Below, piece by piece: positions 6,232-13,240 of a stretch of 13,240 nt of DNA (the stretch's first letter is position 1; each line of letters starts with the position of its first letter). The translations under genes and the position numbers were made by a program. The notes below the pieces were generated by a model that ran no database searches, was not told where the DNA came from, and saw only the letters and a program-made list of their open reading frames with translations. The stretch is from contig JAUQYT010000313.1 in NCBI GenBank assembly GCA_030587605.1, positions 1 through 13,240 on the forward strand, given 5' to 3'. The DNA is from Candidatus Njordarchaeum guaymasense (GTDB taxonomy: Archaea; Asgardarchaeota; Njordarchaeia; Njordarchaeales; Njordarchaeaceae).

Positions 6232-6572
6232 CAGCAACGGGCCAATATTACGGTCTCCGGAGGGGAAGCAGGGCGTCTTCGAGCTAAGCCATTCCAGTTC
6301 ACAGCCAAATCATGAACTTTCACGGAAGACGAGAATCTGCTGCAGTAGAGGAAATTTGAATCAATAGAACGGAGGAGGATAGAGTGCAACATGTGCCCCG
6401 AGGCGAAGAATTAGGAGGATGGGTGCACTGTTGATGTTCCGAAAGCTTCCGCCGGAGTACACAAGTTGGTTACTTCTTTTTCTTCGGCTTCTTCACCTGT
6501 CTAGGTTTACCCATTTCGCCTCCTCCTAAATTGTAAAGTGAGAAGACCGTCTCTCCAACATATGTTACATCG
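6232..6572. other. Gap before cdhA, mostly non-coding
   Basis: In 341 bases I find no sizeable gene. The region has several purine-rich ribosome-binding-like runs: GGAGGAGGAT at 6371, AGGAGG at 6413 on the plus strand, and AGGAGGAGG on the minus strand at 6519-6527. The plus-strand runs lead only to very short frames. The minus-strand one serves a 14-codon ORF. The palindrome AACATATGTT (6557-6566) lies just before the cdhA start. A TATA-like TAAATTGTAAA (about 6527-6537) could drive cdhA with a leader of roughly 15 bases. Confidence 0.5.
6470..6514 (-). CDS. Possible 14-residue lysine-rich micro-ORF
   Basis: An ATG (6512-6514) opens a 14-codon frame ending in TAA (6470-6472). It encodes a peptide, MGKPRQVKKPKKKK, in which nine of 14 residues are Lys or Arg. 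The ribosome binding site AGGAGGAGG ends four bases before the ATG and is the strongest in the window. AACATATGTT (6557-6566) upstream on the minus strand could act as a TATA element, giving a leader of about 20 bases. The frame is divergent from cdhA. It could be a real micro-protein, a leader peptide, or a chance frame. No family is recognised. Confidence 0.3.
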   Translation of the reverse strand: MGKPRQVKKPKKKK

Positions 6573-9101
6573 ATGAAGTCAAAAATCTTACCCTCACCTA
6601 ACAGACCATGGCACCGCGCGGAGACACTTCACACGATCAAGTTTAAGATTGACAGTTTTACGTTAATTAGCCAAGTCGGACCTCCCATAAGCCAAGGAAT
6701 TGATTATTCACAACTAGACAATTTAGACGTTTTTGAGGTTAGTCTCTTGCCCAGAAAAGATATTCATCTAAGACTGGAGGAGCTAAAGACAGGCCTCGCT
6801 GAAATCAAGGGTTTGGAAATAGCCATCGGTAGGATCATCGAGGAGGAGTGGGCTGAACCTATGGGGCCAACGCCTTACCCTTCCGTAACCACTCTGAGAG
6901 AGTGGGATCAGAAGCTACTGAAGAAATACAAACCCATGTATCTGCCTTACTGTGACTCATGCTGCCTCTGCACCATGGGAAAATGCGACTTGACAAGAGG
7001 CAAACGTGGCGCTTGCGGATTAGACATGTCATCACAGCAATCTAGGATATTCCTGCTCGCAGCATCCATGGGCGCTGCAACACACACCGGCCATGCAAGA
7101 CACCTAGTCGAGCATCTCATCAACAAATATGGAACAGATTTCCCACTCGATGTCGGGAGATCAGTAGGCGTAGAGGTTGAGGCCCCGCTCATCCGCCTAG
7201 TATGCGGCGTTAGGCCTAAGACTCTAGGAGACCTAGAGCATGTCCTAGGCTATCTTGAATCTCAGATCACACACCTTCTTGCGGCAACTAGCACAGGACA
7301 AGAGGGGAATGCGCTAGACTTTGAATCCAAAGTGTTCCATGCAGGAATGCTAGATCTCGTGGGGATGGAAGTCGCTGATATCGCCCAGATCTCAGCCTTT
7401 GGCCTGCCAAAAGCCGATCCTGAAGCGCCATTGGCAGAAATAGGTACTGGAACAGTTGATCTCACAAAACCAACAATCTTGGTCATTGGACACAATGTTC
7501 CATCAGCAGTCGAGATCATAGATCACCTCGACAAAACCGGACTTAACGACAAGGTCGAAGTTACAGGTATCTGCTGCACAGCTCATGATCTAACACGATA
7601 CAATCCAAAAGCCAAGATCATAGGCCCGATCTCATGGCAGTTACGATACATCCGAAGTGGTATACCCGATGTCATAGTTGTCGATGAGCAGTGCATCAGA
7701 AGCGATGTCTTGGTGGAAGCCCAGAAGACCAGAACACCCGTCATAGCATCATCCGAGAAGAATTGTCTGGGATTGAGAAACAGAACCGATCATGAGGTTG
7801 AAGAAATAGTAGCTGACTTGGTAAGTGGGAAGGATCCAGGCGCCCTTCTTCTTGATCCCGCAAAAGTTGGGGAAGTAGCCGTCAAAGTCGCAGTTGGAGT
7901 AGCTCCCCAACGAAGTAAATTCAAAGTCATACCGTCTATCGCCGAGGTCGTACAGGATGCCAAGAAGTGCACTCAATGCAGTGATTGCAGACGAGCCTGC
8001 CCTAACAACATGCCCATCCCGGAGGCGATCAATGAAGCTGCAAACGGAAACGTCAGTCGGCTCGCAGACCTCTACGACGTCTGCATTGGATGCGATCGCT
8101 GTGAAAGCGCATGCCCGAATCAAGTGCGAGTACACACCATTATCGCCAGAGCAGCAGAGAGTAAACTCAAGGGAGAAAGATCCAAGATCAGAGTTGGAAG
8201 AGGAGCGATACAGGATGTCGAGATAAGAAACGTGGGAGCCCCAATAGTCCTAGGTGAGATTCCAGGCGTGATAGCATTAGTCGGGTGTGCAAATTACCCA
8301 AGAGGCGGCAGAGAAGTAGCAGAGATAGCTAACGAGTTCATCAAGCGCCGATACATCGTGGTATCCTCAGGATGCTCAGCAATGTCAATAGCCATGCAAA
8401 AAGATGCAGAAGGCAAATCACTCTATGAAGCGTATCCAGGCACGTTCGAGGCTGGTGGCCTGATAAACGTCGGCTCATGCGTCTCAAACGCTCATATCGC
8501 CGGGGCTGCCATCAAGATAGCAAACATCTTTGCAAAACGCAATTTGAGAGCAAACTATGAGGAGATCGCAGATTACATTCATAATCGTGTAGGCGCTGTA
8601 GGATTAGCTTGGGGCGCCATAACACAGAAGGCAGCTTCCATAGCAAGCGGCTTCTGGCGACTGGGAGTTCCAGTTGTTGTCGGGCCTCACGGATCAAAAT
8701 ATAGACGCATGCTTCTGGGAAGACGAGACAAAGAAGAGGACTGGTACGTTTATGACGCCCGTACAGGAGCTCAGGTATACGCAGGTCCCACACCTGAACA
8801 TCTCTTCTACACAGCAGAGACCAAAGAGGAGGCCATGGTTGTGATGGCCAAGCTGTGTCTGAGACCCAACGATACCACGAAGGGACGCATGATAAAGCTA
8901 AGTAACTACATAGACATGCATAGGAAATTCTACGGTAGAATGCCGGACGATCTACATCAGCTTGTGAGAAGAGAGAGCGAGATTCCGATAACGATGAAGG
9001 ACGAGATATTTGAGATCCTGAAGGAAAACAATTGGCAGGAACGCCTAACACCAGACCCAACCCTGCTGCCAAGGATGATTGGGACGAGGAAAGCTAAATG
9101 A
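6573..9101 (+). CDS. cdhA: CODH/ACS alpha subunit (CO dehydrogenase, CdhA)
   Basis: This 842-residue protein is the catalytic alpha subunit of the archaeal acetyl-CoA decarbonylase/synthase. It interconverts CO and CO2 at a Ni-Fe-S C-cluster and passes CO to the acetyl-CoA synthase subunit. The segment MGPTPYPSVTTLREWD (97-112) is typical of the family. The cysteine cluster CDSCCLCTMGKC with C148 (127-148) would bind the B and D clusters. Likely C-cluster ligands are H307, C335, C374, C572, C601 and C636, assigned by analogy of order and spacing. Two ferredoxin motifs, CTQCSDCRRACP (466-477) and CIGCDRCESACP (504-515), bind the extra 4Fe-4S clusters found in archaeal enzymes. Length is at or slightly above that usual for the family. 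Its stop overlaps the cdhB start (ATGA). The start at 6573 lacks a clear ribosome binding site, so a short leader is likely. Confidence 0.97.
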   Translation: MKSKILPSPNRPWHRAETLHTIKFKIDSFTLISQVGPPISQGIDYSQLDNLDVFEVSLLPRKDIHLRLEELKTGLAEIKGLEIAIGRIIEEEWAEPMGPTPYPSVTTLREWDQKLLKKYKPMYLPYCDSCCLCTMGKCDLTRGKRGACGLDMSSQQSRIFLLAASMGAATHTGHARHLVEHLINKYGTDFPLDVGRSVGVEVEAPLIRLVCGVRPKTLGDLEHVLGYLESQITHLLAATSTGQEGNALDFESKVFHAGMLDLVGMEVADIAQISAFGLPKADPEAPLAEIGTGTVDLTKPTILVIGHNVPSAVEIIDHLDKTGLNDKVEVTGICCTAHDLTRYNPKAKIIGPISWQLRYIRSGIPDVIVVDEQCIRSDVLVEAQKTRTPVIASSEKNCLGLRNRTDHEVEEIVADLVSGKDPGALLLDPAKVGEVAVKVAVGVAPQRSKFKVIPSIAEVVQDAKKCTQCSDCRRACPNNMPIPEAINEAANGNVSRLADLYDVCIGCDRCESACPNQVRVHTIIARAAESKLKGERSKIRVGRGAIQDVEIRNVGAPIVLGEIPGVIALVGCANYPRGGREVAEIANEFIKRRYIVVSSGCSAMSIAMQKDAEGKSLYEAYPGTFEAGGLINVGSCVSNAHIAGAAIKIANIFAKRNLRANYEEIADYIHNRVGAVGLAWGAITQKAASIASGFWRLGVPVVVGPHGSKYRRMLLGRRDKEEDWYVYDARTGAQVYAGPTPEHLFYTAETKEEAMVVMAKLCLRPNDTTKGRMIKLSNYIDMHRKFYGRMPDDLHQLVRRESEIPITMKDEIFEILKENNWQERLTPDPTLLPRMIGTRKAK

Positions 9102-9643
9102 TAAGGGCTGAACCCTGGCAGACCGCTGAGGTCTCAGGCTCGATGAGAGCCGTTCCTATCACCAGACCCGATGCTATCGTTGCAGCCATTAAGAGGTCCA
9201 AGCGCCCCATACTAGTTGTCGGACACGAATCGGTCGAAGACGAGCTGATAGAAGCAAAACCTATCGATTATGCGATACAGATTGCTGAATTGACAAGGGC
9301 TCAAGTTGTGGCAACCGCGCACATTGTCAGTGAGTTCATAAATAGAGGAGTTAGAGAAGCATCGACGATGTCTGTACTTGATATTGCAAATAGACTCAAG
9401 GATCTTGAGTGGAAGGGTCTGGATGGGAGGGGTCAGTATGACCTCGCACTCTTCATGGGTATTCATTACAATCTGGAATGGGTCGCACTCTCAGGGCTCA
9501 AGCACTACGCGCCGCACTTGAAGACCATGTCTCTGGATAGATATCACCAACCCCACGCCACATGGTCATTTCCAAACATGACACCCGAGGATTGGGAGCA
9601 TCAGCTCAAGACCATTGTGACGCAACTAAAGAAGGAGAGATAA
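9098..9643 (+). CDS. cdhB: CODH/ACS epsilon subunit (CdhB)
   Basis: The 181-residue protein matches the epsilon subunit that binds CdhA in an alpha2-epsilon2 CO dehydrogenase unit. The N-terminal segment PWQTAEVSGSMRAVPITRPDAIVAAIKRSKRPILVVGHE is characteristic, and the Rossmann-like core includes GHE near residue 43. The C-terminal region YDLALFMGIHYNLEWVALSGLKH...TMSLDRYHQPHATWSFPN is also typical. The subunit has no metal cluster and is thought to help structure or electron transfer. It starts four bases inside cdhA (ATGA overlap), with GAGG eight bases upstream, so the two are translated from one message, possibly by coupling. No cdhC, cdhD or cdhE follows within the window. Confidence 0.95.
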   Translation: MIRAEPWQTAEVSGSMRAVPITRPDAIVAAIKRSKRPILVVGHESVEDELIEAKPIDYAIQIAELTRAQVVATAHIVSEFINRGVREASTMSVLDIANRLKDLEWKGLDGRGQYDLALFMGIHYNLEWVALSGLKHYAPHLKTMSLDRYHQPHATWSFPNMTPEDWEHQLKTIVTQLKKER

Positions 9644-9730
9644 GAGTCCTAGCGGCAATTCTCAAGGCCAGCTGCGAGAATCCTCTATCGCCTTGCAGCA
9701 CTGTTAATAGGCCGCCGAATCTCTACTGAT

Positions 9731-9752
9731 CCTAACTGACTAGTCAACTAGG
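9731..9752. repeat. Imperfect 22-bp palindrome
   Basis: CCTA-AC-TGACTAGTCA-AC-TAGG is symmetrical at 18 of 22 positions around 9741/9742, with a perfect 10-bp core at 9737-9746. The shape suggests a site for a dimeric regulator. It lies about 90 bases downstream of cdhB and over 200 bases upstream of the next ATG. Confidence 0.4.
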
Positions 9753-9916
9753 AAGACATTCCCGAAGGACCAAAAAAGGCGCGTCAAACCGTTTCTTTGC
9801 GATACAATACGCCATCGCAATGGCACCAGAAATTTAAGTCGAACTGTTCCGAATCCGCACATCTTTAGGGATGACAACGTTGCCAGAGATAGCGGCTAGG
9901 TGATCTAGCTTACTTC

Positions 9917-9926
9917 GATATATTAA
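9917..9926 (+). promoter_or_regulatory. TATA box for the coiled-coil membrane protein gene
   Basis: GATATATTAA lies 40-49 bases before the ATG at 9966. Transcription would start near 9947 and leave a leader of about 20 bases that contains AGGGTG just upstream of the ATG. Confidence 0.5.
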
Positions 9927-9965
9927 GCTAAATTCTGGATGTTAGCCTAGATATTAGGGTGCGAT

Positions 9966-10760
9966 ATGTCAGGCGCGTCAACACAGCGTTTCGTTACTCT
10001 GGCAATAATAATCACCCTTACCATATCCGTATGGTCAGGTTACCTATACTCTCAAGCCTACAGACTATCTCAGGACTCTAACCTGCGGCTCATTGAAGTG
10101 AAGCAAGATATTGAAAGAATGACTGTACTGGTGAATGAGGCGACTTCGAAGTTTGAGGCGGCAAACAAGTTAGTCTCGGAAGCGGATAGGAAACTAGAGG
10201 AAGCCGACAGTATTCTGAAAGAGACCAAGGAACTATTGAATGAGATTAGGAATCAAGGAATAGCTAATATAACATCAATTACTGTTGGCCAGACACCACA
10301 GATATACTACTACAGTGGAGAAGCTCTCCTTACAGTGGGGCTTAACTTGAGCATCTCATCCCCATCAAAATATCCCGCATACTACGAGTCTAATATTGTT
10401 GACACTACAAAATCCGTTGTCAACGTAAGTGGGCAAAGTCAAAATTTTGAGGAGTTTGCCAGAATAACCAACGCCCAAACAGAACCGGAAGAGCCAATCT
10501 GGATTCAAAGGCCCAATACTTTGGGAACAGACACCAACCCGGTGACCTTCTGGATTGGTCTCAGGGAGTTCGCATTTCAGAGAAGAGGAATACTCCTGAC
10601 GGCTTCCAGAGAGAATGTGACAATCTGGGTTGACCTGAAGATTCAAGTTGTCCAAGCGCACACGAATCTAGTCATTGACCAAGCGACAGTCCATTTGAAG
10701 TTTGAACTAATTTCTGGCGGCAAAGCCTTGGTGACATTGACCAAGGTTGATTCTCGATAA
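9966..10760 (+). CDS. Membrane-anchored coiled-coil protein, unknown function
   Basis: This is a 264-residue protein. Residues about 9-28 are a single hydrophobic anchor (VTLAIIITLTISVWSGYLY), consistent with an uncleaved signal anchor. Residues about 33-97 form a long Glu/Lys-rich coiled coil (for example EADRKLEEADSILKETKELL). The rest (about 100-264) is predominantly beta, with VGLNLSISSPSKYPAYY, NVTIWVDLKIQVV and ATVHLKFELISGGKALVTLTKV. It contains NxS/T sequons such as NIT and NVT and no cysteine, as expected for an outer domain. The likely layout is a membrane anchor, a stalk and a beta domain outside the cell. No family is recognised. The start at ATG 9966 is supported by AGGGTG upstream and a TATA box. 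It stands alone between cdhB and rpoH. Confidence 0.75.
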   Translation: MSGASTQRFVTLAIIITLTISVWSGYLYSQAYRLSQDSNLRLIEVKQDIERMTVLVNEATSKFEAANKLVSEADRKLEEADSILKETKELLNEIRNQGIANITSITVGQTPQIYYYSGEALLTVGLNLSISSPSKYPAYYESNIVDTTKSVVNVSGQSQNFEEFARITNAQTEPEEPIWIQRPNTLGTDTNPVTFWIGLREFAFQRRGILLTASRENVTIWVDLKIQVVQAHTNLVIDQATVHLKFELISGGKALVTLTKVDSR

Positions 10761-10843
10761 TCAACCAAGCCACAAGGATCCTCACTGGTAAGGCATGGAC
10801 ATAGAGCCTCAGCTCTCAAGTGTGTACCATCCGTGACCACACA

Positions 10844-10853
10844 ATATTTATTA
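10844..10853 (+). promoter_or_regulatory. TATA box for the rpoH-rpoB operon
   Basis: The run ATATTTATTA lies about 95-104 bases before the rpoH TTG. Transcription would start near 10874 and leave a leader of about 70 bases. The leader contains a short GGAG/CTCC hairpin (10913-10926) and a GGGAG (10931-10935) that may serve rpoH. Confidence 0.45.
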
Positions 10854-10947
10854 GAATGTCCAGTTTTGCTAATAGCAAGCTCCGGTATCAGAGTCCTATA
10901 GGGTCATGGTGAGGAGCTTTTTCTCCGACTGGGAGCAGTAGTCCTGA

Positions 10948-11214
10948 TTGAGTAAAGAAATTAAGAAGAAAGACGGCATCCTCGAACACCTCTTCGAACA
11001 TGAGTTGGTTCCAAAACATTCGATTCTGCCTAAGAAAGATGTGGAGGAACTTCTGAAGAAATATCACATCAAACCTTACCAGCTTCCTTACATACGCGCA
11101 TCAGATTCGGCTGCACTAGCCATAGGTGCGAAGCCTGGAGATGTGCTGAAGATAGTAAGGATGAGTTCGACAGCCGGAGAAACAGTTGTCTACCGTTATG
11201 TTGTTGAAGAGTAG
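10948..11214 (+). CDS. rpoH: RNA polymerase subunit H (Rpb5 C-terminal-like)
   Basis: The 88-residue protein matches archaeal RpoH, the equivalent of the C-terminal domain of eukaryotic Rpb5. Hallmarks are HELVPKHSILPKKDVEELLKKY (17-39), the conserved QLPYIRASDSAALAIGAKPGDVLKIVR (45-71) and TAGETVVYRYVVEE at the C-terminus. It binds the polymerase jaw and contacts downstream DNA. The start is TTG at 10948; TAG and TGA stops lie in frame just upstream (10939-10941 and 10945-10947), so nothing earlier is possible. GGGAG lies 12 bases upstream, which is a long spacing. Its stop is 20 bases before rpoB, the usual archaeal order rpoH-rpoB. Confidence 0.96.
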   Translation: MSKEIKKKDGILEHLFEHELVPKHSILPKKDVEELLKKYHIKPYQLPYIRASDSAALAIGAKPGDVLKIVRMSSTAGETVVYRYVVEE

Positions 11215-11234
11215 CGACTAGGCAGGTATAATTC

Positions 11235-13240
11235 TTGCAGAAAATATCTGAACCCCATCTTTGGGACATAATGAAGAGCTTCATCAGAGAGACAGGGTTG
11301 GTGAGGCAGCACATAGATTCCTATAATGAATTTATCGAGTCCGGCCTCCAATCGATAATAGATGAGGTCGGGGAGATACCCGTCGAGGTCGAGGAAAACC
11401 CCTTCACCATAGAGCTTGGAAAGATCGAGATAGGAACTCCTAGGGTCATGGAGGTAGATGGCTCTGAGAGGCGAATTTACCCAGCAGAGGCACGTATAAG
11501 AAACCTGACTTATGCCGCGCCTCTACATCTTGAGGTGACCCCGATCATAGGGGAGAAGGAAGGCGCCGCAGAACTCGTCTACATCGGCGACCTTCCTGTA
11601 ATGCTAAAGTCAGCGATATGCCCACTCTCAAGACTGGCACCTGAAGAGCTTGTCTCTGTCGGCGAGGATCAACTCGACCCTGGAGGCTACTTCATAATAA
11701 ACGGGTCAGAAAGAGTTGTAGTGGCTCTTGAGGACTTGGCTCCGAACCGCGTTCTTGTGGATATTGAGAAGGCTGGCCTGAATCCAAACTACAAAGCAAA
11801 GATCTTCTCAACCACAGTTGGCTTCAGAGCACGGATAGAGGTCACCATAAAGAGCGACGGCGCCATCTACGTCTCAATGCCCGGGTTGCCAGCGGACATA
11901 CCGTTCGTTGTCATGATGAAGGCCCTCGGCTCCGAGGCGGACATCAAGATAGCAGAACTGATCTCTGCAGATGAGGAGATCCAGAACGAGCTTGCGGAAT
12001 CATTCGAGAAGAGCCTCGATGTAATATCCACAAACGATGCCTTCCTATACATCGGTAACAGGCTCGCTCCAGGGCAGATAGCAGAGTACAGGCTCAAGAA
12101 GGCTGAGTCTGTCATCGACAGAAACTTCCTCCCACACCTAGGAAGACTACAAGAAGATAGACTCAAGAAATCCTACTTCCTGGCTGAGATAGTAAACAGG
12201 CTAGTCGAACTCAAGCTTGGAAGGAGGCCTACCGATGACAAAGATCACTACGCAAACAAGAGACTGAAACTGGCAGGGCCACTGCTTGCGGAACTATTCA
12301 GAATAACCTTCCGGAACCTTACAAGAGACCTCAAGTACCAGCTTGAGAGAATAACGATCAGAAGGCCGGTTGAGCTTTCAATAGCCAACGCGGTCAGGCC
12401 CGGAATAATCACTGAGAGAATACAACACGCGATGGCAACCGGGAACTGGGTCAGAGGCAGAATAGGAGTAACGCAGCTCCTTGACAGAACAAACTACTCC
12501 TCAACCCTAAGCCATCTGAGAAGACTCCAATCCCCCCTGAGCAGGAGCCAACCGAACCTTGAGGCCAGAGATCTGCATCCAACTCATTGGGGTAGGCTCT
12601 GTCCCAACGAGACCCCTGAAGGATCAAACTGCGGCCTTGTCAAGAACCTCGCACTCTCAGCAATAATCTCCGTTGGAACCGACCCCAAAGGCGTTGTGTC
12701 AACACTCGCGAAACTGGACCTCATACCTGTGGAGAAAGCCGATCGCAAGCTTAGGAAGAGCGGGGCTAAAGTCTTCGTCGATGGAGCAATAGCCGGCTAC
12801 GTAATGAACCCCAAAGATTTCGTCGAGAACCTTCGAGATATGAGGAGAAAAGGCGAGATCAGTGCTGAGGTAAACGTCGCTTACATACCGCCCAGACATG
12901 AGAAAGCCAACATCGAAGTATACATCAATAGCGACTCTGGAAGGGTTAGGAGACCCCTCGCAACAGTTCATAACGGCAAATCGAAGCTCACAGAGGAGAC
13001 CGCTGAGAAGATAAAGAGGGGCGAAATGAGCTGGACTGAACTAATCAAAGAAGGAATAGTTGAGTACCTAGACGCAGACGAGGAAGAGGACGCGCTCATA
13101 GCACTTGACGAGTCCAAGATCAACAGCAAGACAACCCATCTTGAGCTTGCCCCATACACGATCATGGGCATATGCTCATCACTCATACCCTTCGCGGAGC
13201 ATAACCAGTCTCCCAGAAACGCGTATGAGTCAGCGATGGC
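11235..13240 (+). CDS. rpoB: RNA polymerase subunit B (unsplit), 3' end outside the window
   Basis: The frame stays open for 668 codons to the right edge. The start is TTG at 11235: an in-frame TAA lies at 11229-11231 and AGGT is seven bases upstream. An ATG at 11271 would remove 12 residues of a normal-looking N-terminus. The protein is the second-largest polymerase subunit. Visible parts are LVRQHIDSYNEFIESGLQ near the N-terminus, the core GGYFIINGSERVVV, the fork region HWGRLCPNETPEGSNCGL (about 450-468) and AEHNQSPRN (about 654-662) at the edge. The reading frame crosses without a stop the region where split archaea separate B'' from B'. The protein should be about 1,100 residues in full, and the C-terminal catalytic and clamp parts lie outside. 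Confidence 0.97.
   Translation, partial: MQKISEPHLWDIMKSFIRETGLVRQHIDSYNEFIESGLQSIIDEVGEIPVEVEENPFTIELGKIEIGTPRVMEVDGSERRIYPAEARIRNLTYAAPLHLEVTPIIGEKEGAAELVYIGDLPVMLKSAICPLSRLAPEELVSVGEDQLDPGGYFIINGSERVVVALEDLAPNRVLVDIEKAGLNPNYKAKIFSTTVGFRARIEVTIKSDGAIYVSMPGLPADIPFVVMMKALGSEADIKIAELISADEEIQNELAESFEKSLDVISTNDAFLYIGNRLAPGQIAEYRLKKAESVIDRNFLPHLGRLQEDRLKKSYFLAEIVNRLVELKLGRRPTDDKDHYANKRLKLAGPLLAELFRITFRNLTRDLKYQLERITIRRPVELSIANAVRPGIITERIQHAMATGNWVRGRIGVTQLLDRTNYSSTLSHLRRLQSPLSRSQPNLEARDLHPTHWGRLCPNETPEGSNCGLVKNLALSAIISVGTDPKGVVSTLAKLDLIPVEKADRKLRKSGAKVFVDGAIAGYVMNPKDFVENLRDMRRKGEISAEVNVAYIPPRHEKANIEVYINSDSGRVRRPLATVHNGKSKLTEETAEKIKRGEMSWTELIKEGIVEYLDADEEEDALIALDESKINSKTTHLELAPYTIMGICSSLIPFAEHNQSPRNAYESAM

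Larger units (their letters stand above)
9644..9965. other. Intergenic region after cdhB with several inverted repeats
   Basis: This 322-base region has no convincing gene. It holds ATTCTC/GAGAAT (9658-9663 and 9676-9681), an imperfect 22-bp palindrome (9731-9752), and TTGCGAT/ATCGCAA (9797-9803 and 9814-9820). There is a TATA-like AAATTTAAG (about 9830-9838) followed by a ten-codon frame at 9870, and GATATATTAA (9917-9926) ahead of the next gene. No tRNA-like fold was seen. The first stem may mark the 3' end of the cdhAB message. Confidence 0.5.

Noticed and set aside
6192..6392. 66-codon minus-strand frame
   Set aside because: It overlaps the 3' end of the small CxxC gene on the other strand, has odd composition and no start signal.
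6419..6529. 36-codon plus-strand Leu-rich frame antisense to the Lys-rich micro-ORF
   Set aside because: Its Leu/Phe richness is what the complement of AAG-rich codons produces. AGGAGG lies directly against its ATG with no spacing, so initiation there is unlikely.
7749..9072. Long minus-strand frames inside cdhA
   Set aside because: They are antisense to a securely identified gene and rich in Ser, Arg and Leu as expected for shadow frames.
9644..9965. Possible tRNA or other structured RNA gene
   Set aside because: No T-loop or cloverleaf pattern was found. The inverted repeats are short and scattered.
1..13240. CRISPR array, insertion sequence or prophage
   Set aside because: No regularly spaced repeats, transposase or integrase motifs were seen on either strand.

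Overview
The window looks like chromosomal DNA of a strictly anaerobic archaeon. Three things support this. An rpoH-rpoB pair opens an archaeal RNA polymerase operon. A cdhA-cdhB pair encodes the CO dehydrogenase component of an acetyl-CoA decarbonylase/synthase. The intergenic regions carry TATA-type promoters, several of which sit where short-leader or leaderless transcripts would start. RpoB runs on unbroken past the point where the split B'' subunit of many methanogens ends. Unsplit RpoB plus archaeal CODH/ACS suggests a TACK-type lineage such as Bathyarchaeia, but this is inference from gene content, not a phylogeny. TTG and GTG starts are frequent: metY, the JAMM gene, rpoH and rpoB all appear to use TTG.

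Layout. Positions 1-991 (minus) hold the 5' part of a winged-helix regulator gene that runs off the left edge. It is divergent from a small two-TM protein gene (1043-1360), and a perfect inverted repeat and a palindromic TATA box lie between them. Next is a secreted protein with a C-terminal archaeosortase-like PEF signal (1448-2086), convergent with a minus-strand O-acetylhomoserine sulfhydrylase-type PLP enzyme (2138-3394). Upstream of that enzyme is a nested inverted-repeat element whose outer arm contains the likely Shine-Dalgarno sequence. A JAMM/MPN+ metalloprotease with a basic, coiled-coil N-terminus follows (3627-4523, minus), then a solitary DNA methyltransferase on the plus strand (4851-5765).

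Positions 5766-6572 are sparsely coding: one small CxxC protein (6031-6231) and a possible 14-codon lysine-rich ORF with a very strong ribosome binding site (6470-6514, minus). The cdhA (6573-9101) and cdhB (9098-9643) genes overlap by four bases and together encode the alpha-epsilon CODH component. The cdhC, cdhD and cdhE genes are not in the window. A 322-bp gap with several inverted repeats leads to a membrane-anchored coiled-coil protein (9966-10760). The window ends with rpoH (10948-11214) and the first ~668 codons of rpoB (11235 to the edge).

The CODH genes serve one-carbon/acetyl-CoA metabolism (Wood-Ljungdahl direction or acetyl-CoA cleavage). The sulfhydrylase serves methionine/homocysteine synthesis. 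The polymerase genes are housekeeping. The regulator, PEF protein, JAMM protease, methyltransferase and small ORFs form the less explained part. The best candidates for something undescribed are the nested element ahead of metY, the basic coiled-coil JAMM protease and the tiny ORF divergent from cdhA.
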